Positions 1 to 16,003 of a stretch of DNA of 64,000 nt are shown here, piece by piece. The notes under the pieces were generated by a model that was not told the origin of the DNA, made no database searches, and saw only the letters and a list, made by a program, of their open reading frames with translations. The position numbers and the translations under genes were made by a program. Source of the DNA: Takakia lepidozioides (lineage: Eukaryota; Streptophyta; Takakiopsida; Takakiales; Takakiaceae); contig CM060732.1 in assembly GCA_030704615.1 (NCBI GenBank), positions 26,226,001 to 26,290,000 on the forward strand. The letters are read 5' to 3'. The first letter of the stretch is position 1. Each line of letters begins with the position of its first letter.

Positions 1-1094
1 CCCGGCCAGGCCCTATATACCAGTCCAACACTGGTCGAAACGTCCAAACCAAAGCTGCAACTTTGAAACCCTGAAGAGAAACGCACCTTTTGTTATTCTC
101 ATGAAGGTCGAACTCTCTACATTGCTCCACACATGAGGTCCTCTGAAATCTGACCAACCCCTCCCCTTTGTGACCACTTAAGCCTTGAGGTTGGAAGTGA
201 AGACACCCGGACAACAACTTGAAGAACCTTTGATAGCATGGGCAAGGCAAGTTAAAGAGGAGGAAAAGTAAACATAGCTCCATCACGGAAGCTCGTTCTG
301 TTCTCGAGCATAGCTCAGAATATCCTGGGTCGTCCAAGTGCTACCAGGCCCGATGAATAGCGTAATCGTCTCCACCGTCATCATCGGCGGTGCCGTGGAG
401 TCATGCTCCAAAATAGGATTATAGAACCACAAGAAGTCATGAATCTTGGCATATTAGCCAGACCCTGAGACTAACGATGCGCTGCTAACCTTGTGGGACC
501 CTCCTTCCTGCACCTTCTCACCTGCATACTGTCATTCCACTTAGTCACAGTTGGGTCCTGTAAATAATCTGTGAACTGCTTCCATTCACTCCTCGCATCT
601 TTCCGAGTACCTAGTATCGCTGATCCGCAACCTCATTCTCGAACAATTGTATCCGTGTTTCTCTCGACAGTGAATCTGGATGTTGGCAGTCATGTGGATC
701 TAGTCCTGTGGATTTGAATGAAAGAAAACAGTGACTTGTCTCGGAGATGCGACTCTCCAGCAAGGAAGCTTCCTGGCCGCCATCGCAACGGAGACTACTT
801 CACACAGAAGACACACGGTGAGTCACCGGGATTATCCGGTCAAAAGCACAAATGACCGGATCTAGCTGATGCCAGACCGCCGAAAGAACGTCAGTTATCG
901 GCCACGCTGTGCTTATCCGTCCACTGATTCCTCCGCCGTCCCGCTATAAGCCGGCGTCCTTTCTCGTCTTGTCGTGGGAGGGAGCTGCCGATCGATCTGC
1001 GAGGATTGTTGGCCTCGGCTGTCAGTGTGGAATCATCTTGGGATTGTTGGTGTTGGCAGATTGGTTTGCTTGAGGGAAGTTGAAGCAGCGAAAG
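1..1094. other. Upstream region with no recognised gene
   Basis: I see no convincing coding region or repeat here. The last few hundred bases before 1095 must hold the promoter and 5' UTR of the thiolase gene. I could not pick out a TATA box or transcription start with any certainty. Confidence 0.5.
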
Positions 1095-5227
<4,133 letters not shown>

Positions 5228-6093
5228 AAGTATGGGAGACTTAGGTGGAAGATTTTAGGGTCTATATTACAGGAATGAACTTCACATTGGTACACCTGAC
5301 CATTATCACTGTATAGAGATCAGTCCAAGAAGAAAATAACTCATCTATAAAAAAATCATGCTCCATCCATTTGTTCAGTTTTGTGATGTGGTGCTGCTGT
5401 GGAGCATCATACGCTCTTTAAGGTCTCCAACATTGGATTGGGACTCGCGGTTGTTGGTCTGGCCTTGATAGATGTCAATTTCGCAAGAGAAAACAGGTTG
5501 TCAAATTGGACCAAAATGTAGATGCTTCCATACTTGGCTCTACATGCCGACAAGGCAATTGCCACTTAGACATCTGACTCGAGACAATGTCTCCATGGAT
5601 CTGCTTGCCCTGTTCCTGTGCTGATGGAATGGAAAATGTATCATGAAAGTGAACTTGTCTGCCTCAGTCTCTCTGTAATGTCTTTAACCGCATCCTTGTT
5701 CACCAACGAATTCCTAAAGTATCGACATTGGTTATGTCATTCATGCAAATGCTCCTCAGTGGTTTGACATCAGACCACCAGATCAAATCAGATGTATGTT
5801 TGTCATTGTAACCACTCTCCACACATCTCTGCAGTGGCATCCAAATCTCTTCAGTGGCTACCAAAGCAATGAGCAAGGAAAACTAAGGCGGCTTGGGGCT
5901 CCCCGATTCATGGTGAGGGGAAGAGAAGGACTTAGCCGTGTGCAGGGTTCAGTCACCCTCATAAGAATCAGGATGGCCAGCAGAGTCCCGCCATACCTCT
6001 GTGATGGTTATTTTGTCGCCTCCTCCATTTCCCCCTCTAAGAGCAAGGTTGCACAGGCAGGTTTGTGTTGCCTTGCCAATAACTTAGGTGGCA
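5228..6093. other. 3' flank of the thiolase gene, no gene seen
   Basis: This should contain the thiolase 3' UTR. The open frame at 5796-6128 has no recognisable motif and I do not call it. The stretch ends at a TAA that looks like the target site of the Harbinger element. Confidence 0.5.
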
Positions 6094-6378
6094 TAAGAGC
6101 ATCTCCACCCTATCCATTGAAAACTTAACTGGAAAGCTCCATATAGGGACACCTATTCCGTGCGCTAAATATTATTTTACGTCGCTCTCAATGCATCGAC
6201 CCACCGCAGACGCGGAAAAGCCAACGCTATATGCCGTCGGGCTCGCTGACGACGACCCCAACGGAATAGCATGTGGCGGGAAGCTACGAGAGCACTTCAA
6301 GGAGAAGCTGCGAGAGCGCTTCAATCTCAAGCGTTTTTTTCACAATTTTCTCACACATTCACTTTGTGTACACATACA

Positions 6379-7641
6379 ATGGATGCTTGGAGGCATGAAC
6401 TGAATCAAAATATTCAAGCTGAGATTAGGAGGGAGCTAGAAGATGATGATGATGATTTCATCATGGGGTGTTATTGCTACGGCTAGTTGTGATCATTCTT
6501 CGCGCAGGGTTAAAGCTAGGCGTGGATCGAGACCACGGAAAGACAGCTAATGTTGATAGAGAGAGGCACGCTGGACATGAGAGGATTTGGAGAGATTACT
6601 TCTTTGAATCACCTGTGTACGATGAGAGGACATTTCGCCGTCGGTTCAGGATGCGGAGGGATCTTTTCTTGAAGATTATGCACTCTGTTGTAGCCTATGA
6701 TCCTTATTTTAAGCAGAGGGTAGATGGGTGTGGACTGTTGGGTTTGTCGAGTATCCAGAATTGCACAGCGGCATTAAGGATAGTCGCTTATGGAGTAGCT
6801 GCCGATGTTGTTGATGAGTACTGGAGGTTGAGCGAATCCACTGCTATGGAGGCTTTGAAGATATTTGTGCATGCTGTTTGTGCCTGTTTTGAGGAAGAAT
6901 TCCTTCGTCAACCAACTGCACAAGACATACAGAGGCATATGCGGATCAACACTGCTCGAGGGTTTCCCGGTATGTTTGCTTCTTTAGATTGTATGCATTA
7001 TGTTTGGAAGAACTGTCCTGTTTCTTGGCAGGGCCAGTATCAAGATAAAGATGGAAACTGCAACATTGTGCTGGAGGCAATTGCCCCTCAGGATCTTTGG
7101 ATCTGGCACGCCTTCTTTGGGCTGCCAGGCGGAAACAATGACATTAACGTTCTGGATCGCTCTCCGTTTGTTGCAAATTTGCTCAAAGGAGAGGCTGAGA
7201 ATGTCACATTCATTGTCAACGACAGATGGCACATATCCCTTTTGGTTCATTTTTGTGACAATTCATGAGCCTCCAGACCAGAAGAGGGCGCATTTTGCGA
7301 TGATGCAAGAGTCAATGAGAAAGGACGTCGAGAGAGCTTTTGATGTACTACAAAGCAGGTTTTCAATCATACAAAACCCTTCAAGATAGTGCGACGTATA
7401 CACTATCAAATCTATCATGTTAGCATGTGTCATACTTCATAATATGATAATAGATGACGAGCGAGACACTTCTTTTGAAGGCCAATTTGATGAGCACCCA
7501 GTAGTGCCCATTCGTAGAGGTCTCAATTTTGAATCTTATCGTCTAGGTACTCTAGAAATTGAGAATTTTGAGCAGTACCACAGATTGAGAAATGACCTCA
7601 TTGAACACCAATGGGAGTTGAAAGGTACCACTATGTTTTGA
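6379..7641 (+). pseudogene. PIF/Harbinger DDE transposase, frameshifted
   Basis: Reading from the ATG at 6379, an acidic leader (DDDDDF) is followed after at least one frame change near 6466-6540 by the main block at 6468-7268. That block has the family signature HERIWRDYF and RRRFRMRRDLF, the first catalytic Asp in ASLDCMHY and the second in NNDINVLDRSP. The frame breaks again near 7230. The third acidic residue is in KDVERAFDVLQSRF in the next frame (to 7389), and a stop at 7387-7389 separates the C-terminal part CVILHNMI (7417-7641). This matches the plant transposon protein family (Harbinger, DDE_Tnp_4-like). All three catalytic acids remain, but the reading frame is broken in at least three places, so no functional protein is expected from this copy. 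Confidence 0.9.
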
Positions 7642-7739
7642 TTGTACTCTATCAATAAAGTGTGTTACTTCATGTGCTTGACATGCATAAAGGATTCGGT
7701 TATGAATTATAGGATGTCAAGTGCAATATTTTACGTTTT

Positions 7740-8190
7740 GTGAGGCATATTCACAAATTGGGGCATAACTTTATGCCAACAAATGAGAATGGAATGTAAG
7801 AGGGCTCCTCACATGCCTAGTGAAGCCCCCCACCTACTGCAGCCTTGAGTTTGCACCAAAAACATCTCAAAGTCTGGTTTGTATGATGTGAGTCAATTTC
7901 TAGGTTTTGGAGCACATCTTCACAAATTGGGCCATACCTTCATGCCAACAAATGAGAATGGCATATGGGAGGGGCTCTACACATTGGTAGTGAGCCCCCC
8001 TACACCTACTACAGCCCTCAATTTGCACCAAAAACATCATGAAGATTGAATTATATGATGCTAAGGCTCATTTTCTAGGTTTTGGAACAGATATTCACAA
8101 ATTGGGGCATATCTTCATGCCAACAAATGAGAATGGCATGTGGGAGGGCTCTATACATTGGTAGTGAGGCCCCCCACCTACTGCAGCCCT
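7740..8190 (+). repeat. Tandem repeat, about 170 bp, three copies
   Basis: The phrase TCACAAATTGGGGCAT recurs at 7751, 7920 (one change) and 8095, spacing 169 and 175 bp. It is followed each time by the pattern ATGCCAACAAATGAGAATGG and a CCCCCCACCTACTGCAGCCC block. The same unit occurs in opposite orientation at 9930-10260. Confidence 0.9.
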
Positions 8191-8192
8191 AA

Positions 8193-8208
8193 GAGCATCT
8201 CCACCCTC
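8193..8208 (+). repeat. Second Harbinger-like terminal motif
   Basis: GAGCATCTCCACCCTC preceded by TAA (8190-8192), the same motif and orientation as at 6097. It lies just upstream of the Myb/SANT-like ORF and directly abuts the tandem repeat. Confidence 0.7.
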
Positions 8209-8399
8209 ACGCGGAATACCTCCTGCCAACGCCAAAGGGCCATTTTCAGTGTCGTTTTGGACACAAACGACACCCCACCCTCTGTACGGAACTTTAAATC
8301 CCGTAATGTACGGGCACGGAAAATGGTTCCGCACACAGAATAATCGTACTTCTTTCAGTGCGCTGAACAAGCAACAGAACAGGCCTCATCGTCAGGATC

Positions 8400-9452
8400 A
8401 TGACGACCTCTAGAGCGCTCTCGCAGCTTCCTGCCACGTGTGTTCCATTGGCTCAACCTGCTCTTACCAAACGCTCGAAGGGGAAGAATTTCTCGGTGGA
8501 AGAGGAGCGGCAACTATGTAGATTGTTTCTGGCTGTGTCACAAGACCCGATTACTGGCAACGGCCAAAAATCCGAAGCATTTTGGAAGAGGGTTGGTTTC
8601 CATTTCAACTGCAAGCGCCCTGCTGGTTTGCCTGAGCGGCCATCGGCGAAGCCTGGAATCAAAGTGGCAAACGGTCCGCCACGATGTGAGCAAATGGATA
8701 GGAGTGTATGGGCAGGTAGTGGCATTGAGAGAGTGTGGCACTTCAGAGGACGACCAAATGCAGAAGGCGTTGAAACTCTATGTGGACAAACACCCTAAAA
8801 ACCAATCGTTTGTGTTTCTTCACTATTGGGAGATCTTAAGGCAAGTGCCGCATTGGGCAGAGCTGCGCCTTGACGATTGCAAGAAGACTCCAGAAATGAA
8901 ATGAAAGCGGCCGCTTCCCTCAGGCGAGGTAGACGACATCCATGTGGTGGAGGACGATGCAGATGCTTTGGGGAATGAACAGCCTGCAGCCGCTTCAAAT
9001 AGAGGTTTTCCGAAGCGCCCTCAAGGTACAAAGGCTGCAAATGATGATCAGAGAGACAAACGAGTAGCTGAACTTGCAATGAGGGCCCAGACAACCGCAA
9101 TCTTGAATACTTGAGGTTGCGACGCTCTGAGGAGCTGTTGAAGGTGAAGTTCCGTATCCAAGGTATGAAGGCTGCCGAGGTCACCCAAGCGAAGACCAAT
9201 CCTCCCCCAATTATTCCCCCTGCTTCTGTTCCAATTCCTGTAAGTCAGCAGTCACTGACAGAGCAGCCTAGTCCAACAGATTTTGTTGTGAACCTATCTC
9301 CCAAATTCAATCAACTGTTCATTGCAGAAAACCAAGGTTCTTTCCGTCCATACCAAGAGTATTTCAAGCCAGTAGAGAACAGAAGTGAGGCAGTCAGACC
9401 TGCGAACCAATTTATTCCTCCCCGTCGTGTTGATGATCAAGTGTGTTGTTGA
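8400..9452 (+). pseudogene. Harbinger-associated Myb/SANT-like (NAM-associated type) protein, broken
   Basis: This is the second gene typical of plant Harbinger elements; its product normally binds element ends and aids transposase import. From ATG 8400 the frame gives KRSKGKNFSVEEERQLCR, AVSQDPITGNGQKSEAFWKR and RPAGLPERP, the trihelix/SANT-like block. It then shifts near 8625 into the frame with SLESKWQTVRHDVSKW and YVDKHPKNQSFVFLHYWEIL. A TGA at 8902 interrupts that frame, which still reads coding-like to 9114 (PKRPQGTKAA), and a further shift leads to LRRSEELLKVKF at 9111-9452. So there are two frameshifts and one internal stop. Function of the family is established knowledge; loss of function here is read from the lesions. 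Confidence 0.85.
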
Positions 9453-9509
9453 TGAGTCACAAGGAGAGGATTCAGAGTATAGAGTGGATTGCACATTCAA
9501 ATAAGAGAG

Positions 9510-9905
9510 ACTAGCACTCAGACAGCCCTACCATCACACAAAATTGCTTCAATTTGCATGTAGTGTGGCTTCATAGATTCCTAACAAGTGCTATGACAAT
9601 TGTATCAGGGCCTCCAGAGCCTAACATTTTCTTAATACATTGTGGACAGGCCCCAAGCACATCTTTTATTTCTTGTTTGTGTTTTTGTACATACTAGCAC
9701 TCAGACAGCCCTACCATCGCAAAAAATTGGTTCAATTTGCATGTAGTGTGGCTTCATAGATTCCTAACAAGTGCTATGATGATTGTGTCAGGGCCTCCAG
9801 AGCCTAACATTTTTTTAATACATTGTGGACATTCCCCAAGCACATCTGAAATTTCTTGTTTGTGTTTTCGTACATACTAGCACTCAGACAGCCCTACCAT
9901 CGCAC
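9510..9905 (+). repeat. Tandem repeat, 183-bp unit, two full copies plus a start
   Basis: ACTAGCACTCAGACAGCCC starts at 9510, 9693 and 9876, exactly 183 bp apart. Units share the phrases GTGTGGCTTCATAGATTCC and CAGGGCCTCCAGAGCCTAAC. The third copy breaks off after about 30 bp and runs into the inverted 170-bp repeats. Confidence 0.9.
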
Positions 9906-9929
9906 CCATTGGTTAGTTTTGCTTATGGT

Positions 9930-10260
9930 GTGGCTTAGTAGGTGGGGGGCCACACTAAGAATGTGTGGAGCCCTCCCCCATGCCATTCTCATTTTTTGGC
10001 ATCAACATATGCCCCAGTTTGTGAGTATGTCTTCGAAAACCACAATGTGTCAACTTAGCATCATATCATTCCATGTATTTGACATTCTTTGTGAGAATTC
10101 AGGGCTGCAGTACGTGGGGGGCTTCACTGGAAATGTGTGGAGCCCTCTCACATTCCATTCTCATTTGTTGGCATGAAGATATGGCCCAATTTGTGAATAT
10201 GTCTTCCAAAACTTAGAAAATGAGTCTTAGCATCCTACAATTCAACATTTGAGATGTTTT
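9930..10260 (-). repeat. Inverted copies of the 170-bp subterminal repeat
   Basis: Two units read as the reverse complement of the repeats at 7740-8190: the CAATTTGTGA phrase is at about 10014 and 10188, with GGCATGAAGATATGG and GGGGGGCTTCACTGG nearby. Together with the left array this makes inverted subterminal repeats around the Myb/SANT-like ORF. Confidence 0.85.
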
Positions 10261-11261
10261 TGGTGAAAACTAATAAATGAGCCAAAGTGTTACCCTTGAA
10301 ATATGGCCGCTTAGCATCACATTCTATGGTAATTATCACATGCCGTGTAGCTACCGTGAGCCTAGTGAGGGTAACGAACACACTATTTTTCATCCACGAA
10401 CTATGGATGACGAATTGCTGCAATATGTTTCTCCCTGATTTTTGGTTGCATGCACTCGTGACTCAATCTACAACTTCAAAGATGCATTTGATCGCACTGA
10501 GATATATTCAATTGATTTCACAATCTTACATTGTTTATATTGTTCTTTTGCATAAAATATATTTTCAAGCAAAATGAACATTGTTCTTAGAAGTCGTTAC
10601 TAGCTTGAGTAGTGCGGAGCAACGCATAGCCCTAGTACAAAATAACAAACGGCTAGTTGTGTATGGCTCTTTGTGAATAATGAAAAATGTTTTTTCATCC
10701 ATAATGAACTTGAAAAATGATCTTTTTATTTCTCATAAGTTGTTCAGTACCAGAGGAGCCAATAAAAGGAAAGTGACATGCAACTTAGTGGCTAGCTGCA
10801 ATCAGTGAATGTGGGATGGTTAGGGTACAAATCTTGCATGATGTGCTCAGATACAATTTTTTGAGGTTGGAATAACTAATAAATTCTCTCAATCAGCAGT
10901 TCACAACTTCACAGGCTGCTAAACTTCGACATAACCAAGAAAAAAACTCAATGCTCATGCCTTGTTTTCTAGGCCTTCCGCATTGCTGCTCTATGGAACA
11001 TCTAGAAAACAAGGTGTCATAGAGGTCCTGCATTTCTCTTTTACTTAAAGTTATTTTCCTACATGTTCAAACTGAAGCAAGGAAGGCTTGGGTCAAAAGG
11101 CATGCAGACATCTGCATGGATCCCTTAGCTCTTCAACAAATTCAAAACTACCTTTGGGTGGAATCGTATCCTATGCATATGCGCTCGTCAGCCCAATGTC
11201 ACTGGTCCCCACATCCTCCTCTCATCTGGCAAGGAAATCAAACTCCCATCCGTGAGATTCT
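10261..11261. other. No gene recognised
   Basis: AT-rich sequence with short open frames only. None has a recognisable motif. The right end of the Harbinger element may lie here but I could not see it. Confidence 0.5.
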
Positions 11262-11491
11262 GGAATTCGAGAGGGAGATCAATTGGAAGCACCTTTTGGG
11301 TCGGTGTGAAGCTTGGCGGCGCTCAGAAGCTCGGCTCAGCTTCACTAGTCTCTCTGCAATCCATCGCTCTGCCACTCCCTCCAGCTCGGGTTGTTGGCTG
11401 TAAGCCTTGGCAGCTCTCCCGTAGCATGTTCTGTGGCTTCCCCCGGGCTGTCAGTTCCTCTTATGGCTAATGCGTAGATGTAATACTCCAC
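11262..11491 (+). repeat. Left copy of a direct repeat flanking the gypsy cluster
   Basis: Starts GGAATTCGAGAGGGAG and matches 17767-17986 in the same orientation through CCATCGCTCTGCCACTCCC, CTCGGGTTGTTGGCTGTAAG and GGCTTCCCCCGGGCTG. The copies differ at many positions and by small indels, so the duplication is old. Confidence 0.85.
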
Positions 11492-11629
11492 TTCTATGCA
11501 TTTTCATGTCGTAGGAACCCAATGTCACTCAAGCTCTCTTTTCCCATCCACCGGTCCAGGCGTGATCAGTTTAGTTCCTGCAGCTCCATTGTAGTTTGTG
11601 ATCTTTGTCTAGGTGTTTCGCTTCCTACC

Positions 11630-12017
11630 TATCACGAGAATGAATGTATTCATCCCCTATTAGATATGTAAAGACACATAACTGTAGATATCCTTAATAA
11701 GGAGTGTGACTGATGGGGTTCAGATGTGAAACGAAGCGGAAAGAGACTCAAGAGATCTCGTTGGCCACGAGAAGACACGGAGATTGAAAGTGAGACTCGA
11801 AAGCAATAAGTAAAAAAGAAGAGAAAGAGCCAGAGAGATACAATGGATCTAGAAGAGGAGCTCTAGACTAGGGAGTATCAAAGAGAGAGAAAGAAAAGAA
11901 TATACATAGATAAAGACCTGACAACTTATGTAATATGTTTTCTTCTTTATAAATGTATTCAATACCTGAAAGTTGTGTCTCTAGGATTAATGGAATAGTA
12001 TGAGTAGTTTCATTATA
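11630..12017 (+). repeat. LTR 1 (5' LTR) of chromovirus cluster
   Basis: Matches the LTRs at 15606 and 17174: CACGAGAATGAATG at the start and GTAGTTTCATTATA at the end. The expected TG..CA ends have become TA..TA, as C-to-T decay of methylated DNA would give. A primer binding site follows immediately. Confidence 0.9.
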
Positions 12018-12019
12018 GT

Positions 12020-12031
12020 TGGTATCAGAGC
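12020..12031 (+). promoter_or_regulatory. Primer binding site (initiator Met tRNA type)
   Basis: TGGTATCAGAGC lies two bases after the LTR end. This is the usual primer binding site of plant gypsy elements, complementary to the 3' end of initiator methionine tRNA. Confidence 0.9.
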
Positions 12032-12211
12032 GAACTAAGAAGATCCTAAGACCTGAAGCTATGAATAACGTTCTATCAGTAGCAACTAAAGAAGTTGACT
12101 GAAAGAGAATGTTAGATAGCAACAGGGTTATATTGAAGATTAAATCAGAATAGTCTCATTTTGATGCTATAGAAAAGTAGTGATCAAAAGCAATCCTATA
12201 CTTTTGAGGAA

Positions 12212-13305
12212 TTGGCCCAATTAAGAATAGCTGAGGCTGAAGCAAGGGCTCAGAGTCGTGCTTTTCGTCAGGAGTTGAAAGGAGTTGAAAGAAGTTCTAG
12301 AACGCTCAAAATGAAGTCGTCTAATACTACGAACTTAGTAGAAGGAAAAGAAAGTTCTATAAGTCTAAAAATATTTAGTAGTATGGACAACTGTAGTGAG
12401 ATTGAAGCCATGCAATCTAAGATGGAGGATTTAAAAGACCAAATTTGAAAGTTACAAGAAATAACTAAGTTAACCATGAAGAGCAATCCCTTTAAGGACG
12501 GTGAGCAGAATACGAAAAATGTATTCAAGCCTCATCCCCCATCTGAATTCTTCGAAAAAAAAGATGTAAAAACAACGGAGCTCTGGCTATTTTCAGTCGA
12601 GCAATATGCGCTTGCAAAGAAAAGCACCTCGGAAGAAGAGATGATCCGTTTTGGATCAACCTTTTTCAACGGTTTTGCAGCAGATTGGTGGCTGGACAAA
12701 ACAATGCATTGGAAAAAATATCCTGATGAGCGGATTGAAACTTGGGAGGCATTCCCAACAATTGTTTTGACTGAATTTACGCCCTTGAATGAGGCCTCGA
12801 AAATCAGAGAACAATGGTACAGTATTAGACAAACTAAATCTGTACGAGATTATATCTCTGAGTATAGAATGATTATGATCGGCCTAAAAGACTTGGTGGA
12901 GGTGGACCGCATAATACGCTTCATATATGGCTTAAAACCATATTTCAAAAGAGAAGTAGAAAACAAGATCCAAGGAGTCTTGGCGATGCATATAGAATGG
13001 CCGACCGTTTGGAAATCCTCGATAACAATGTTCTGATGGCAGATAGGGATAAATCTCACACTTTTGTCCGAAGAGATCAGGGACAAGAAAGAGGTGAGAG
13101 TTTTAGCAAAAATGGCAAGCACCAACGGTTTAATAAACCAGGTGGGCTACCACATCTAGGTTCTGATCATAAGCAGGTGATTGAACTAGATAGGCAAAAG
13201 CCAAAATTCAATAAAGGCAATCCCATTAAGGCTAAGTTCACCCCGGGAACAAAAAAATTCAGAGGAGAAAAGAAAGGGCCAAAGTGCTTTGCATACAATG
13301 AGTGA
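12212..13305 (+). pseudogene. Gypsy gag polyprotein, broken
   Basis: A leader rich in charged residues (12212-12448) ends at a stop. The capsid block at 12476-13036 has WWLDKTMHWKKYP and REQWYSIRQTKSVRDYISEYR, the retrotransposon gag pattern. A frameshift near 13000 leads to 12997-13305 with a basic RDKSHTF..RRDQGQERG stretch. The zinc knuckle that should follow is deleted: the frame reads KCFAYNE then stop, whereas the related copy at 16600 keeps the full CCHC. Gag would form the particle and bind RNA in an intact element. Confidence 0.85.
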
Positions 13306-13559
13306 AAGAAGTGAACATGGTGGAGAAGAAAGGAGGTCAAGCTCTCAGTTGGAAGATGACGAGAACTTAATGGGCTACAATTAAGTAATTACGAAATCCT
13401 CCAAGTACATCCTCCATTAAATAAGGGCCAAGCGGCAAAGAAATCTGGAAGAAGAAGTTGTCGAGAGTACTAGTGGAATTAGTTACAAAGTCACTGAGGA
13501 AACAATAACACCTGCCATATTAAATACTGGTACTTCCTCCTAACTTCATTTGCGAGGAT

Positions 13560-15560
13560 ATATGTTGGGTAAAAAATAGTATCATTCATAATTGATACTA
13601 GGGCCATCCATTTTTTGTCTAAAAGGATAGTCAAAAGTTAGTGGTTCGGATTGAGACAACTCATGTTTAGGAGTAAGTGTTAAATTAGCTACATGAAGAA
13701 TTGAGAAATATTCTTTGATAGTGAACCAGTTACCCATTAACCTAGGGGAATTAATAGAGAATGTTTCTTTCTCGGTAGTGCCATTAGGTGAACATGATGG
13801 TGCTCTAGGAATGGAATGGCTAAGAGCTCACAAGGCACTATTAATTGTCAAAAAATATTATTAAGTTATTTGATAAAAACAATAAGGAACTTTGTCTTTA
13901 AAATTTCAAGCCCCTTAAGGAAGGGTCAAGAGACAATTTTGTCTGCAATGCAATTCAAGAAGCATGTAAGAAAAGGCTTATCAGGAGGCTTTTTGTATTT
14001 GGTAGAGAAGAAAGAAGATAAACCTAAGCAACAAATCCCTCCAAAAGCAGAGGCCTTGTTGAAAGAGTTTCATCATGTCTTTCCTAAAGATCTACCAAAC
14101 GAATTGTCTCCCTCAAGGGGTATAGAACATCTCATTGAATTGTTACCTGGGACAAGTCCCATGGCTAAAGCTCCATATAGGTTAAGTTTTGCAGAGTTGA
14201 AAGAACTTAACGCAATTAGAAGACCTATTGAAGAAAGGCTTTATAAGACCCCCTAAGTCCCCATATATGGTTCTCCCATCCTCTTTGTAACTAAGAAAGA
14301 TAAAACAAAGCGGATGTGTGTGGATTACCGTGCTTTGAATAAAGCCACAATAAAGAATAAGTGTCCACTTCCGAGGATTGACGATGTACTAGATCAGTTG
14401 CATGGATCAACTGTATTTAGTAAGATAGACCTACGATCACGCTATCATCAAATCCGGATAAAGACAAGTGACATAGAGAAAATTGCATGTCGCACTAGAT
14501 ATGGGAGTTATGGATACTTAGTAATGTCATTTGGGCTTACTAATGCACCAGCAACCTTCATGATTCTTGTGAATAAAATGCTTCGTCAATTCTTGGATAA
14601 GTTTGTAGTGGTATATTTAGATGATATACTCATCTACAGTAAGTCAATGGAAGAGCACAAAAAATAACAAGTCTTTATGGTTTTGTCCGAGAATAAACTC
14701 TACGCAAATCCAAATGTAAGTTTTTTGTGAAATCCATTGAATTTCTTAGTCACATTATCAGTGATCAAGGTATTGCTATGGATCCCAAGAAAATTCAAGC
14801 TATTATGGATTGGGTAGTACCAAGAAATATATGCGAACTCCAATCTTTTTTTAGGACTTGCAAATTTTTATAGAAAATATGTGTATGCATTTTCATGAAT
14901 GTTTGTAACACTAACGGATTTGTTAAAGAAAGACGCTAGCCATGTGTGGACTTCTCGGTGTCAAGAGACCTTTTAAAAGTTAAAGGAAAAATTAGTCACC
15001 GCTCCTGTATTAAAAATTGCACAACCTGATAGGCTATTGAGGTGCATACCGATGCGTTTCAAACTGCGTTTGGTACAGTATTATATTAGGATGGGCACCC
15101 AGTTGCCTATGAGTCTAAGAAGCTCAATAATGTTGATTATCTCGTTCATGAATTGGAGCTATATGCCATTGTTCATGCTCTTCGTACTTGGCGACATTAT
15201 CTAATGGAAAAAAAAGTTCACCGTTATCACTGATAATGTTAGTTTGAAGTTTTTTTTAAGCTCAGCCTAACTTGTCAACGAGACAAGCGCAGTGGCAAGA
15301 CTTCATTGCTTTATTTGATTACGATTTGCAATATATGTTGAACCCATAGATCCTACCGTGGTTCATTGTCCAGATCCAATACGATTCATAGAAGGTGATG
15401 TTACTTATGAAGTAGAAACTTTCTTGGATTATGGGGTACGAAAGTATGGACATGGATACCATGAAGAGTATCTCGTTGCTTGGAAAAGGTTATCCAGCAA
15501 GCGAAGTTACGTGGAACCATTTCTCATCTAGAAGAATATGGTGAGAAGATGACGGCTTAT
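13560..15560 (+). pseudogene. Gypsy pol polyprotein remnant (PR, RT, RH, chromodomain)
   Basis: A degenerate protease motif (IIDTRAI) is near 13590. The block at 13816-14256 ends LSFAELKEL. After a stop at 14254-14256, reverse transcriptase resumes with [44 protein letters not shown] and the active site [11 protein letters not shown] (14314-14667). RNase H is recognisable in pieces to about 15240. The integrase core is absent. A chromodomain-like tail is visible near 15390-15530 (EVETFLDYG, EEYLVAWKR). Presence of this tail places it with the chromoviruses. Confidence 0.85.
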
Positions 15561-15605
15561 CAAATTGCTCATCGAGAGCGATGAGGTTTCCGCAGAGGGA
15601 GAGAA

Positions 15606-16003
15606 TGTCACGAGAATGAATGTGTTCATCCCCTATTAGATATGTAAAGACACATAACTGTAGATATCCTTAATAAGGGGTGTGACTGATGGGGTTTAGA
15701 TGTGAATCGAAGCAGAAAGAGACTCAAGAGATCTCATTGGCCAGGAGGAGACACGAAGGTTGAAAGTGAGACTCGAGAGCTATAAGTAAAAAAATAAAAA
15801 ATAAAAGAGCCAGAGAGATACAATGGATCTAGAAGATGAGCTCTAGACTAGGGAGTATAAAAGAGAGGGGAAGAAAAGTATATACATAGAGGATACATAG
15901 ACACTAACAACCTATGTAATATTTTGTCTTCTTTATAAATGTATTCAATACCTGAAAGTTGTGTTTCTAGGATTAATGGAATAGTATGAGTAGTTTCATT
16001 ACA
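15606..16003 (+). repeat. LTR 2 of chromovirus cluster
   Basis: Complete LTR with TGTCACGAG at the left and TTTCATTACA at the right, so both TG and CA ends are intact. It serves as 3' LTR of the first element and as 5' LTR of the second, shorter unit. Confidence 0.9.

Larger units (their letters stand above)
6097..10260 (+). mobile_element. PIF/Harbinger-type DNA transposon, compound and decayed
   Basis: The left end reads GAGCATCTCCACCCTAT at 6097, preceded by TAA, which fits the 3-bp TAA/TTA target preference of this superfamily. It contains the two genes such elements usually carry: a DDE transposase (6379-7641) and a Myb/SANT-like DNA-binding protein (8400-9452), both broken. A second copy of the same terminal motif, in the same direction and also after TAA, is at 8193. 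I did not find the inverted right end, so the right border (set at the end of the last subterminal repeat) is approximate. It may be two elements side by side. Confidence 0.7.
11630..16003 (+). mobile_element. Ty3/gypsy chromovirus-type LTR retrotransposon, defective
   Basis: LTR 11630-12017, primer binding site 12020, gag 12476-13305, protease remnant near 13590, reverse transcriptase 14314-14667, RNase H remnant to about 15240, chromodomain near 15390-15530, LTR 15606-16003. The integrase is missing: sequence passes from RNase H remnants almost directly to the chromodomain. Many stops and shifts are present, so it cannot move by itself. Confidence 0.9.
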
